The notes: generated by a model from the sequence alone, not told the origin. Counted from the stretch's first letter, positions 54,251-62,480 are shown. The stretch is 64,000 bases of DNA from Spirosoma terrae (GCF_010435915.1 NZ_JAAFZH010000023.1:44401-108400); one strand, 5' to 3'. Program-made: numbers and translations.

Positions 54251-55087
54251 TTACAATCGGGGCAACCACATACCCATCGTAGCGCCAACAATACCAATCC
54301 CCATAATAATCGTAAAAAAGAAAATGACTCCCGCCGTGAAAAGGCTAAACGTAGCATTCTGTTTTCGCTGCGCATATACATACATTTCCAGCACTACCAA
54401 CGAGAGCGGAACAGCATAGGTGATGATAGAAAAAACGGTAAGAAAAGGCCCTGTAAACGTATCAGGATCAAAGCCAGCAGGCCCGCCATTGATGAGTAGC
54501 CAGGCCATTAACCCTACCCTGAAAAACCAGACGCCATTAGCTACCATATACAAGCGAAGTGCCCACAGCCTGTGTTTCGCGAACTGACGTTTTCGGGCGT
54601 AGTTGATCGTGAGCAGTGCAAACGAAATAATGTAGATGGCCTGAACGCTGATACAAATATGCTGAATGGTATCGCCTACGCTGCCACGAGTCCAGACCAT
54701 GATTAACCCCGTCGTACTAACAATAATGGCTGTAGTAACGTATAGCCTACCAAGCCAGCGGTGGAACCGAGGGAACTGTGAACGTACCATTGGAATCAGT
54801 TGTAAAGGTCCACCAACAACCATGATAGCCGCCAGCAACACATGTAAACCGACCACCATATTGCCTTTCCAATCACCGGCAACGTAACCATGCGGGAGCA
54901 CTTTGTTCCACCGGGCAAAATCGCCCGAAAAGGTAGATTTGCCGTAGAACAGGATAATATACGTAGCAAATAGCCACTGCCCTATGGTAGCCACGGTGAA
55001 CCAGACGGTCGCGGCTACAGTCAGGATTTTTGTTCCGTACGGGGCACTTGTTTTAAATGCAGGAAGCGTATTTGGGTCGGCTGTCAT
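54251..55087 (-). CDS. DUF2306 membrane protein
   Basis: A 278-residue protein with seven to eight hydrophobic helices. Features of the DUF2306 family: a first helix ending GQWLFATYIILFYG, then GLHVLLAAIMVVGGPLQLIP, FPRFHRWLGRLYVTTAIIV, INYARKRQFAKHRLWALRLY and a Trp/Phe-rich segment. Conserved His residues in FHRWLGR and KHRLWALR suggest haem or quinone contact, as suspected for related proteins, but function is unknown. The Crp-like regulator lies 102 bases upstream on the same strand and may control it. Confidence 0.8.
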   Translation of the reverse strand: MTADPNTLPAFKTSAPYGTKILTVAATVWFTVATIGQWLFATYIILFYGKSTFSGDFARWNKVLPHGYVAGDWKGNMVVGLHVLLAAIMVVGGPLQLIPMVRSQFPRFHRWLGRLYVTTAIIVSTTGLIMVWTRGSVGDTIQHICISVQAIYIISFALLTINYARKRQFAKHRLWALRLYMVANGVWFFRVGLMAWLLINGGPAGFDPDTFTGPFLTVFSIITYAVPLSLVVLEMYVYAQRKQNATFSLFTAGVIFFFTIIMGIGIVGATMGMWLPRL

Positions 55088-55189
55088 AGCAGAAAGGCGT
55101 TAAGTTTTAGCCAAACTTAAGGTCGGCCCTTTCGCTGCTAAGTAGACAAATGTCCAATACGGATGAGCGGCAATATGTTGATGTGAGTG

Positions 55190-55774
55190 TTACAGCAGAG
55201 TCTCGCGTCTGAGTCGGCTTAAATGTCGCTGCGTAATTCCCAGATAGGACGCAATATAGCGTAGTGGTACGTGTCTGATGATGCCCGGCTTCTCGCTGAG
55301 AAATTTCCGATAGCGATCCTCAGCCGTCAGAGTAGCCATATCGGTCAACCGCTTTTTATCTTGCTCCAGGTGCCGTTGCAGAATCTGAATGGTATAATCT
55401 TTCTGCGTACTACTGTGCTTCGCGTCTGACTCTACATCATCCCGGCTAATCCGAAGCAATTCGCAATCCGTAATGCAGTGTAAGTTTTCGTTGGAAACCG
55501 TCCGATTCATAAAATGGAAGTAGGACGTAAAAAACCGGGGGCCATCGTTCAGGTCGGTGGTAATTTCGTTGTTGTCGTCATCGACGTGGAAGTTTCGCAT
55601 ATACCCCGACACAATAAAATTATGGTAAAGAGGCACCTGGCCCGCCGACTCGATAATGGTGTCTTTCGGGACAAAAATCGGCTTGAATGACTGACGAATC
55701 GACAACTTATCGGCTTCGGGTAATTGTACAATCTCTTCGACGTAATCGAAAATTTTTGCGTAGTAATGCTCCAT
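55190..55774 (-). CDS. Crp/Fnr-family transcriptional regulator
   Basis: A 194-residue protein with an N-terminal cyclic-nucleotide-binding-like beta-roll (FVPKDTIIESAGQVPLYHNF) and a C-terminal helix-turn-helix (VPLRYIASYLGITQRHLSRL). The roll lacks the phosphate-binding RxE/RS residues of true Crp, so it probably senses something else or needs no ligand. This short form is common in Bacteroidota beside small membrane or redox genes. Confidence 0.85.
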   Translation of the reverse strand: MEHYYAKIFDYVEEIVQLPEADKLSIRQSFKPIFVPKDTIIESAGQVPLYHNFIVSGYMRNFHVDDDNNEITTDLNDGPRFFTSYFHFMNRTVSNENLHCITDCELLRISRDDVESDAKHSSTQKDYTIQILQRHLEQDKKRLTDMATLTAEDRYRKFLSEKPGIIRHVPLRYIASYLGITQRHLSRLRRETLL

Positions 55775-55908
55775 ACAGAAGTGGCTTTACGCAAGATTAA
55801 CAAGTTAAGTAGATGATTGAAAGCGTTCTACAACGTAGTAGCAACCCCAATGGTCAACAAAGCAACGCTACAAAGAGGCAAGCCGAAACCGCTAGCTCTA
55901 TTTACAAT

Positions 55909-56112
55909 TTAATGTTTTAGCCAATCTCTGAAACTAGCGGGACGTACTGACAGCCAACTGTGATAAAATGCCAGCAAACTATACAGCATGACGCCTGTTG
56001 ATACAATTGACGTCCTACCTAACCAGTTAGTAGCTCCCAGATACGTAACAACTGTTATTACCACGATTCCAGCCATTAGCACAACAATAATCAATCTGAG
56101 TAACTTATTCAT
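55909..56112 (-). CDS. Small membrane protein, unknown
   Basis: A 67-residue protein with two hydrophobic helices (LLRLIIVVLMAGIVVITVVT; VSTGVMLYSLLAFYHSWLSV) and a basic tail. No family recognised. Codon pattern and start look natural and neighbours are on the same strand. Confidence 0.5.
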   Translation of the reverse strand: MNKLLRLIIVVLMAGIVVITVVTYLGATNWLGRTSIVSTGVMLYSLLAFYHSWLSVRPASFRDWLKH

Positions 56113-56182
56113 CGGAATATATTTCCAGCCAATCAGTTCTATATGACTATCAGGCTATTCTTTCTATTAGTTTCCTACGCGA

Positions 56183-56446
56183 CTAATTAATAGTATCCCT
56201 ACGGGTTATTTCGGCCTGAATGTTCTTCAGGCTTTTTGAATACCGTGATGCCATGAATAGAGCAGAAACCAGCAAACTAATCGTGAGGAAAAATCCCCCT
56301 TTATGAGTAGCCGACCAAATAGCAAAGCCGACCAGAATACCGACTAACAAAGCGATTGTGACCGTAGTTGTTTTTGATTTCATCTTCTTCTCTTCTGACA
56401 CTAGTTCATTATGTGTCATTACTGAGTAGTCTTTGTTAGAAAGCAT
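56183..56446 (-). CDS. Small membrane protein, unknown
   Basis: An 87-residue protein with a charged N-terminus containing NELVSEEKKMKSK, two hydrophobic helices (TTVTIALLVGILVGFAIWSA; FFLTISLLVSALFMASRY) and a basic end. The pattern is that of small hypothetical proteins common in Cytophagales. The start may be the internal Met at MTHNELVSEE. Confidence 0.55.
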   Translation of the reverse strand: MLSNKDYSVMTHNELVSEEKKMKSKTTTVTIALLVGILVGFAIWSATHKGGFFLTISLLVSALFMASRYSKSLKNIQAEITRRDTIN

Positions 56447-56489
56447 GCTACTTACTATTTACGTTAAGAAAATTATGAACCTGTAAAAT

Positions 56490-56915
56490 TTATTTTACCA
56501 CCTCACTAATCAGTATAATAGGACTGATATTAGTGTACTTCGGAAAATCGGCCCGGATAGCCTCTCTATGTGGCGCAATAGCAGCCTGATAATCAGTGAC
56601 ACTTTTAACGTAAAAACTGCCAATAGCCATAAAGGGTAACGGAGAGTTAGGGATTCCACTTGAGATTCCTTTTTCGATAGTATAACGTACCAAATTAGAC
56701 CCCAACAAACCGGCTACGTAGGGCATATGATTTTTTTCGTAGTAATCCATATCGAACGTTTTACCTTCTGCATACGGGTACAAAACTGATACCTTGATCA
56801 ACCCTTTTTCGACAACATCCGCTTTGGCTTCGAAGCCACGAGCTTGTTTTTGCTGAGCAAATGCTGAAAAATAGGTGCCAAGAACCAATAAAACGAATAC
56901 GAATTTACTTTTCAT
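56490..56915 (-). CDS. Exported EthD-domain protein
   Basis: A 141-residue protein with a signal peptide (residues 1-20, FVFVLLVLGTYFSAFAQ) followed by an EthD/dimeric alpha-beta-barrel domain: KVSVLYPYAEGKTFDMDYYE, KNHMPYVAGLL, MAIGSFYVKSVTDYQAAIAP and a NISPIILISEVV end. The family includes small barrel proteins linked to ether or polyketide degradation, but most have no known role. An exported form is unusual. It is the last recognisable chromosomal gene before the cassette array. Confidence 0.78.
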   Translation of the reverse strand: MKSKFVFVLLVLGTYFSAFAQQKQARGFEAKADVVEKGLIKVSVLYPYAEGKTFDMDYYEKNHMPYVAGLLGSNLVRYTIEKGISSGIPNSPLPFMAIGSFYVKSVTDYQAAIAPHREAIRADFPKYTNISPIILISEVVK

Positions 56916-57209
56916 AGTGCTGTTTATTTAAGGTGTCCCTGTACGGTTTGGCAACTGTAGACGAAAGGTAAATAAACCTATTTTTTCAACATACTCAACC
57001 AGGGGATTTTTGTTATCGAATGTGATTTCGACGGAAATCTATCCATGTGGAGCGCAACAGGAACAGCCAAATTTTAGACCCGCGCTACGTTCTTCTGGAG
57101 CGATTCGAATGTCGCCCGAGACATGCCACCAGCGAATCAAACCCGTTCTGTCGCGGGGCGCGCAACCTGTCGACCGAGACCCGAATGCTACGTTGTTTCT
57201 TGGCTATGC

Positions 57210-57295
57210 ACCCAACGCCCATAATGGCTGATGGTCAACGAGTTAGCCCATTTCACTACGTTATTTTCAACCTTTACACCCTCATTGGGTTGGGC
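57210..57295. repeat. attC-like site 1
   Basis: An 86-base imperfect palindrome opening ACCCAAC and ending GTTGGGC, with the inner CTGATGG and CCTTTACA words shared by the other copies. Its inner stem is the least regular of the set. It lies 42 bases from the stop codon of the minus-strand gene at 57338. Confidence 0.6.
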
Positions 57296-57337
57296 TGCCG
57301 GGCTTCCCAACCGGCGAACATCCTGTCGACGGGAAGC

Positions 57338-57733
57338 TCAACTTGTTATACTAGCTTTTCTTGCCTGACTCAGAATGTCAACATAGAACATTAAGCAATC
57401 CAATATTCTATTTTTTTCATTAATCTTTTCATCTGACCAATTTAGGCCATCCTCAGTGCAAAGATTGTTATCAACATAATTAACTATGGATAAATCAAGA
57501 CGAGAGATATACTCCTCCTCCAAAAATTCGGAATTAGATAAATACTCGTTCATTAATCTTATTTGCTGTTCAGCGTCGTTGATTGCAGATATTAGCTGAG
57601 GTTCATGATTTTGTCTTTCTGTATTTAGCAAGCTAAGCATCCTTTCATACACCTTCACAATTTCTTCTAGTACAGTCCTTATAGAATTTATTCTATCCAT
57701 ATTTATCAAAATTTTGGTTTGATATGATGACAC
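57338..57733 (-). CDS. Cassette gene: unknown helical protein
   Basis: A 131-residue protein, or 120 residues from the ATG at 57700 (MDRINSIRTVLEEIVKVYER), which I consider likelier. It is AT-rich and predicted mostly helical with coiled-coil heptads, acidic overall (EEEYISRLDLSIVNYVDNNL). I recognise no family. Its stop lies just before attC-like site 1, and its upstream side has the tandem leader units, the same layout as the other cassette genes here. Confidence 0.6.
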   Translation of the reverse strand: MSSYQTKILINMDRINSIRTVLEEIVKVYERMLSLLNTERQNHEPQLISAINDAEQQIRLMNEYLSNSEFLEEEYISRLDLSIVNYVDNNLCTEDGLNWSDEKINEKNRILDCLMFYVDILSQARKASITS

Positions 57734-57768
57734 AATGAATTTAAAATGTCACCTAAGGCCCACAAACT

Positions 57769-57957
57769 GGGGCGTTTCCTGTGTCGCACGCTACGTGCCA
57801 AATGCGCTTTTTGCTTACCCGAACGGGACGTTTCTCGTGTCGGCGTTACGTGCCAAATACGCTTTTTTGACTGCCTAACTGGGGCGATTCTCGTGTCCAC
57901 AGGAGCCGCCTAACGAGCCTCAAGATGGCCGCTGGGACGGCCCCCTTATCGCACGAA
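57769..57957. repeat. Degenerate tandem leader repeats, copy set 1
   Basis: Four units starting GGGRCG at 57769, 57825, 57881 and 57934, 53-56 bases apart. The first two are near copies with ACGTGCCAAATRCGCTTTTT in the middle. Units of the same kind lie between the other attC-like sites. Function unknown. Confidence 0.7.
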
Positions 57958-57989
57958 CGCTGGAAATGCACTCACAACCTTTTGACTCC

Positions 57990-58070
57990 ACCCAACACCA
58001 ACGGGTGTTGATGGATGAGCACACTACGTTACTGAACAAACGTAGTACTAACCTTTACACCCCTGTTTGG
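57990..58070. repeat. attC-like site 2, left part (split by the IS110-family element)
   Basis: Starts ACCCAAC and runs to CCCTGTTTGG, then breaks off. The missing TTGGGC end is found at 59778-59783 after the insertion element. Joining the two restores the sequence of sites 3 and 6 at the junction. Confidence 0.65.
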
Positions 58071-58100
58071 ATGTACGTATGCCTTCTAACTCCCTCATTA

Positions 58101-59474
58101 TCAAGCCGCCCCTAAGTTAGCAAAAAGACCCAAATCCGCCCCCGTGATCCCAAACTTGACCAGTTTTTTCTTCATCTGACGTATCTGTTGCTGCTTCACC
58201 TGCTCTACGTTCCCTACCACTTTGGTCGGCTCATAGGCTTCCCCTGTCGTCAACATCTTGTACACTATTACTGACAGCTTCCGAGCCGTTGCGGTAATGG
58301 CTTTGATCCGCCCCGCCTTGTAAGCAATCCGCAGGAAAAAGGCCGTCATAGGATTGGGCTTCTTCATGTTGCCCAACGAATTGGCCACCAACCGAAACGT
58401 ATTGGGCAACGTCGATTTGTTCTTCAACGTCTTCTTCGACAACACCTTACCGCCCGATGCCTTGTTGTTTGGTGTAAAGCCCAGCCACTTGGCAAAGGCT
58501 TTCGCTGAGTGAAACTTAGCGATAGATTCCCCGACTTCTGCCATAAACGTCAGCAGGGCATCCCGGCCAAAACCGGGTATATTGCTTAGGTCAACCCCTA
58601 ACAGTTTATGAGCGTACTGCTCAATAGGCAGTCGCGGGGTGTTAGGCGACTGCCGCAGTTTTTGGCGGCCCACACTGGGGTCGGTCACGGCCTGGGGCTG
58701 GAGCAGCTCCTTGGTATGATCCGTAAAATGTTGGTCAAGTTCCTTATCTAACCCGGCGATTTCAGCCTGTAAGTTCAGGTAAAGCCGATAATTACTCCGC
58801 ACCTCGAAGCGCATGGCCCCATTCCAATTGCCCCGGAGCAGTTCAATAATTTCGGCCGGTTTCTTTTTGCAACCACTATCGACCAGAGCCGCCAGTTTAA
58901 TCGGGTCTTCCTGACCCTGACAAATGGCCGCAATCACCCGTAGCCCGGATACCGAATTGGTATCCGTCAAGACAGCATCCAGCCGGACATTACCCGCCCG
59001 TAGAGCCTTCTGGATACGGCGAATATAATCAGCAGCATCCTCGACCAGACTCCGACGCAGTCGTACTAAGGGCCGAATCAGGGTCGAAAACTCATCAGCC
59101 AGGAAGATCGGTGGCAGCAAGCCCAAACTGTGCAGAGTGCGGATGTGGATGGCATCCGAGGTGTCGGATTTAAACCGGCGGTAGTTTTTGGTATTGGCAC
59201 CAGCGGTGACCAAGACCTCAAAACCGGTCTCCTGTAAAACGTTGACCAGCGGCTTCTCGTAGCCACCGGTAGCCTCCATAGCCACGTGTCTGACCTGATG
59301 CTCAGTTAGCCACTGAGCCAGCCGAAACAGTTCTTTGGTGGACACGCCGAACTGCCGGACGTGTTGCTTGGGGTCATCCCCGACAGCCACGACATGGAAT
59401 TATGAACCCACATCAATACCGGCCACCTGCTGGTGGACGATGGGCATAGTCAGATAGTCCTGCTGCTTTTTCAT
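58101..59474 (-). pseudogene. IS110-family transposase with an in-frame stop
   Basis: From ATG at 59474 the protein starts MKKQQDYLTMPIVHQQVAGI, reaches GIDVGS, hits TAA (59400-59402), and continues FHVVAVGDDPKQHVRQFGV in the same frame. The rest is intact: MEATGGYEKPLVNVLQETGF, KSDTSDAIHI (DEDD domain) and the C-terminal domain with IPGFGRDALLTFMAEVGE, FAKWLGFTPNNKASGG and the Ser-like region. The stop separates the first catalytic Asp from the rest, so a product from the GTG at 59390 should be inactive. A Lys codon changed to TAA would explain it. Confidence 0.8.
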
Positions 59475-59775
59475 TACTGAAAGGGGTTAACAGTAAACAA
59501 AAAGGCTATCAGCGGGCTATCAACTATAAACAAAAGTAGGATGTACGGGGTAACGGCTGTGGCCGTTCCACCAGGGGCATGTTCAGGGCATCCGCTTCTA
59601 GACAGAACCGGACAACAGATAGCCAAATCGGGAGGTTGGCCGGGTTGTTTAGCACCAACACAAGAGACGACCTTCCCATAAAGGGCTACTGATAGGCTCG
59701 GTAAAGATAGAGCCCAATCTGCTACTCCTGGTCTCATGCGTTTTCGTGCATGTGTTCGCCTGCGAACTTGGTGGA
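59475..59775 (-). ncRNA. Possible bridge-RNA region of the IS110-family element
   Basis: The noncoding left end upstream of the transposase is where IS110-group elements encode the bridge RNA that pairs with target and donor DNA. Here I see stem-loops, for example GTTCGC/GCGAAC at 59754-59767. No pairing to the attC target has been worked out, so this is a position-based prediction. Confidence 0.35.
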
Positions 59776-59848
59776 GGTTGGGCTGCCAAGCCTGCCCACC
59801 GGGACGTGCTCCCTGTCGCCGGGAAGCCCCCAACCGGAGTAAAAAAGG

Positions 59849-60301
59849 TTATGCTTTTAGTACATCTTTCCAACTGGACAAGGCGTCAGGGGCTTTCACT
59901 TGCACTTCGTTTAAGAAGCCAACTTTTACCTCGTCATAGGTGGCTACTAAGTCTGCCATTTCGAATTTCACTTTCTGCCAATCTGGGTCGCCTTCCGCTG
60001 CACTTATTGGTGAGTCAATTATAGAAAGAAAACATAAGCCATCCTCAAAATCGAACTGATAAGCTGGTTGCCCTTGCTCACCTTCGTCGAACAGATATGT
60101 TTTCTCCCCTTGACGATAGCTGACAATTACATTTGACAACTCTTCAAACCAAGTGTTGAAACATACATCCTCGGCTCCGAAATAGCCCATATAAGGAACC
60201 GTCACATTGTCAATCTTAAAATCTAACAGGCCGTGGATATGTCTGAACGCACTATCATCATTTAGTACTTTTACTACTTTATAATTCAAAGAGACAGACA
60301 T
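59849..60301 (-). CDS. Cassette gene: unknown protein
   Basis: A 150-residue protein beginning MSVSLNYKVVKVLNDDSAFR. The frame is open to 60469 but the upstream part reads through leader repeats, so ATG 60301 is chosen. Predicted mixed alpha/beta, acidic: KIDNVTVPYMGYFGAEDVCF, TWFEELSNVIVSYRQGEKTY, YQFDFEDGLCFLSIIDSPIS. It resembles small immunity-type or SMI1-like hypothetical proteins only in general look; I assign no family. The attC-like site that followed it is the one broken by the IS. Confidence 0.68.
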   Translation of the reverse strand: MSVSLNYKVVKVLNDDSAFRHIHGLLDFKIDNVTVPYMGYFGAEDVCFNTWFEELSNVIVSYRQGEKTYLFDEGEQGQPAYQFDFEDGLCFLSIIDSPISAAEGDPDWQKVKFEMADLVATYDEVKVGFLNEVQVKAPDALSSWKDVLKA

Positions 60302-60337
60302 ATTGAAAACTTTACGCGAATTAAAGCCTGACTTATC

Positions 60338-60470
60338 GGGGCGTTTCCTTTGTCGCCCGCAACCCGGAAATGGAAATCTAAAGCAACTCAACCGGGACAC
60401 TTCTTGTGTCAACGGGAGCCGCCTAACGAGCCAAAACCGCCCCGTTGCGGGACGGGCTCCCTGTCGCACG
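60338..60470. repeat. Degenerate tandem leader repeats, copy set 2
   Basis: GGGGCG or GGGAC words at about 60339, 60392 and 60450, each followed by a TGTCG-type word, 53-57 bases apart. The set includes GCCGCCTAACGAGCC, also found in set 1. It lies between attC-like site 3 and the start of the cassette gene at 60301. Confidence 0.6.
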
Positions 60471-60508
60471 CGAGCCCACCACTACGTTGTTTTCAGCCTG
60501 TTCCCGCC

Positions 60509-60596
60509 ACCCAACGACCACAGGGGTTGATGGATGAGCACGCTACGTGCCTGAACAGCGACAACTTCCAACCTTTACACCCCTGTTTGGTTGGGC
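60509..60596. repeat. attC-like site 3
   Basis: 88 bases from ACCCAAC to GTTGGGC. The inner arms CAGGGG and CCCCTG pair exactly; the next TTG pairs with CA leaving one base bulged, as at sites 4 to 7. Confidence 0.68.
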
Positions 60597-60915
60597 TGTC
60601 CTACTTTCCACCGGGACGTGCTCCCTGTCGCCAGACAGGGAAGCAGCGCCGAGCGAATCGCTAACACACGCATCCGATTTTCAGACTAGCGCGAAGCCTG
60701 CTGCTACGTGTTTGCCGAGCGCGAAGCTTTTTGCTACGTTGTCGCGGGACGAGCATCCTGTCGACCGCTACGTTGCCAATTCGCTTTTGTCTGCCTGCCC
60801 AACTCCGGCGCTTCTTGTGTCGACCGAAACCGGACTGACGAACTAAAAGCTTGCCTGTCGAGACGTGCAACCTGTCGCACGGAAGCCCACTGCTACATTA
60901 TTGGCTGTTCGTTGC
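60597..60915. repeat. Cassette without a gene, copy A
   Basis: The 319 bases between sites 3 and 4 contain no credible gene on either strand. Most of it is leader-type units (starts at about 60744 and 60811) and it shares long stretches with 61562-61888, such as GCCGAGCGCGAAGCTTTTTG. The open frames in it are products of its GC-rich repeats. Confidence 0.6.
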
Positions 60916-61001
60916 ACCCAACGACCCAGGGGGTTGATGGCGTGGATGCCAGCCACCTGAACGAACGTACCTGTCGCCTTTACACCCCCTGCTGGTTGGG
61001 C
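60916..61001. repeat. attC-like site 4
   Basis: 86 bases from ACCCAAC to GTTGGGC. Inner arms CAGGGGG and CCCCCTG are one pair longer than in site 3, a compensated change on both sides. Confidence 0.68.
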
Positions 61002-61060
61002 TGCAAACCCGCCCTCGGGACGAGCGTCCTGTCGACGGGAAGCTACCTATGTGTGGTAAA

Positions 61061-61264
61061 TTAAGTATCACTTCCCCACCATAGGGCAGTAAACACGGCA
61101 ACCATAAATATCACTACAACTACCGCTAAGAACTGTCCAATGCGCTCTAAGAATTTCAACTTCTTAAAACGAGAGAGCCACAAGCAAGTAAAAACTAAGA
61201 ATACCCCAGCAACCAAAGTTAGAGCGAAAATGCTCATGAATGCGGCCATTGGGTTAAAGTACAT
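61061..61264 (-). CDS. Cassette gene: small two-helix membrane protein
   Basis: A 67-residue protein with two hydrophobic helices (AFMSIFALTLVAGVFLVFTC; LAVVVVIFMVAVFTALWW) joined by a basic loop (SRFKKLKFLERIGQ). No family recognised. Its stop is 59 bases from attC-like site 4. Its leader, with repeat units, extends to site 5. Confidence 0.58.
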   Translation of the reverse strand: MYFNPMAAFMSIFALTLVAGVFLVFTCLWLSRFKKLKFLERIGQFLAVVVVIFMVAVFTALWWGSDT

Positions 61265-61308
61265 CGGTTTACTCTTTCTATCAATTTTGACAATTTACCT
61301 GTCGGAGT

Positions 61309-61440
61309 GGTTGGTTTGTCGCACGCTACGCAGCAAACAACCCCAAAGTCCACATGTGGGGCGATTCTCGTGTCAACCGGAACCAGCCCAACAAGCCCAA
61401 AAGCCTGCCTGTCGAGACGTGCATCCTGTCGACCCAAACC
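61309..61440. repeat. Degenerate tandem leader repeats, copy set 3
   Basis: Units with TTGTCGCACG, GGGGCGATTCTCGTGTC and GAGACGTGCATCCTGTCGAC, about 53 bases apart, plus the CCAGCCCAACAAGCC variant of the AACGAGC word. It lies between the cassette gene at 61061 and site 5. Confidence 0.6.
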
Positions 61441-61474
61441 CGGCCACTACGTTGTTTTTCAGCTTATTCCCTCC

Positions 61475-61561
61475 ACCCAACGACCATGAGGGTTGATGGA
61501 GTGCCGCACAAGTTACTCAAACTAACGTACTTTTGACCTTTACACCCTCATTTGGTTGGGC
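61475..61561. repeat. attC-like site 5
   Basis: 87 bases from ACCCAAC to GTTGGGC. Inner arms are ATGAGGG and CCCTCAT, a different but still exact pairing compared with sites 3, 4, 6 and 7. Confidence 0.68.
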
Positions 61562-61888
61562 TGCCCAGCTCAACCTCGGGACGCGCTTCCTGTCGACAGA
61601 CAGGCAAGCAGCGCGAAGCGAAGCACAACGCACGACAGCCGCTTAAAGACCAGCGCCAAGCCAAACGCAACGCTACGTGTCTGCCGAGCGCGAAGCTTTT
61701 TTGCTACGTTGTCACGGGGCGATTGCCCTGTCGACGCTACGTGGCCAACGCACTTTGTCAGCCTGCCCAACTCCGGCGGTTCTGGTGTCGACCAAAACCC
61801 GACTGACGAGCTAAAAGCCTACCTGTCGAGACGTGCATCCTGTCGACCGAAACCCGAACGCTACGTTGTTTTTCAGCTTGTTCGCTCC
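61562..61888. repeat. Cassette without a gene, copy B
   Basis: 327 bases between sites 5 and 6, homologous to 60597-60915 with many point differences and small indels. No gene is credible. Leader units start at about 61714, 61777 and 61829. Confidence 0.6.
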
Positions 61889-61975
61889 ACCCAACGACCA
61901 CAGGGGCTGATGGATGAGGAAACTACTCCAGTCAACAAACGTAACCTCAACCTTTACACCCCTGTTTGGTTGGGC
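61889..61975. repeat. attC-like site 6
   Basis: 87 bases from ACCCAAC to GTTGGGC. Inner arms CAGGGG and CCCCTG; the bulged base is C instead of T. Confidence 0.68.
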
Positions 61976-62046
61976 TGCCAGCCGTCCCACGGGACGTGCA
62001 TCTTGTCAGCGGTAGCCTGCCCACGCGGAACGTAATGCACTCAATT

Positions 62047-62319
62047 CTAAGCTGCTTTGAATACCAATTTCCTGTATGCTTTGTAAATCAAGTAGCCAAC
62101 CGTCACAATGTTAACAATATTCCAAATGGTTAAGGTAACCGAAATGGTTCGGTCGAATGGAGTCATACTTACCCAACTCCAGTATTCACCTTTTGACTCA
62201 TCGTAACTATCATCATATCTCATCAAGGCAACGCCCAAGCATGCGTAAATAAAAAGGTCTGTTGCGACTAAAGCCACAACAATTACCGTTTTGACAAAAA
62301 TGTTATTGGCTTTACCCAT
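62047..62319 (-). CDS. Cassette gene: two-helix membrane protein
   Basis: A 90-residue protein with two hydrophobic helices (TVIVVALVATDLFIYACLGV; ISVTLTIWNIVNIVTVGYLI) separated by an acidic loop (DDSYDESKGEYWSWV) and a basic C-terminus. No family recognised. The stop lies 71 bases from attC-like site 6. Topology is similar to the neighbouring cassette protein at 61061, though the sequences are not alike. Confidence 0.62.
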   Translation of the reverse strand: MGKANNIFVKTVIVVALVATDLFIYACLGVALMRYDDSYDESKGEYWSWVSMTPFDRTISVTLTIWNIVNIVTVGYLIYKAYRKLVFKAA

Positions 62320-62344
62320 TTGCTTACTCTAAACTTGACTAACA

Positions 62345-62480
62345 AGGCGGTTGGCTTGTCAGCCGACATACCTCAGCGAGTGTTGAACTTACCTAACTTG
62401 AGTATTTGCCCTGTCAACCGGAACTTGCCCAACGAGCTAAAAGCCTGCTTGTCGAGACGATCGGCCTGTCGACCGGAACC
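62345..62480. repeat. Degenerate tandem leader repeats, copy set 4
   Basis: Units with TTGTCAGCCGAC, CCCTGTCAACCGG and GAGACGATCGGCCTGTCGAC, about 53 bases apart, and TTGCCCAACGAGC between them. It precedes attC-like site 7 on the plus strand. Confidence 0.55.

Larger units (their letters stand above)
58071..59777 (-). mobile_element. IS110-family insertion sequence inside an attC-like site
   Basis: The ends are inferred from the broken attC-like site: the left flank ends in GG at 58069-58070, and a GG at 59776-59777 precedes TTGGGC, so a GG dinucleotide is shared at both junctions, as IS110 elements do without terminal inverted repeats. Length about 1.7 kb. The transposase is on the minus strand with about 300 noncoding bases upstream and about 30 downstream, the layout of the IS110 group. 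The open reading frame of 119 codons at 59474-59833 is spurious. Confidence 0.75.

Noticed and set aside
57769..57957. CRISPR array
   Set aside because: The spacing is regular, but the repeats are degenerate, the units share sequence throughout with no unique spacers, and no cas gene is present.
59474..59833. 119-codon frame covering the noncoding end of the IS110-family element
   Set aside because: It crosses the inferred element boundary and leader repeats; low-complexity Arg/Gly/Pro sequence.
60303..61064. Several plus-strand frames of 75-118 codons in the cassette array
   Set aside because: They are translations of the GC-rich leader units and attC-like sites, recur in different frames in each copy, and show no coding pattern.
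61552..62035. Plus-strand frames of 84 and 159 codons in the gene-less cassette
   Set aside because: The frame is not kept in the homologous copy at 60597-60915.
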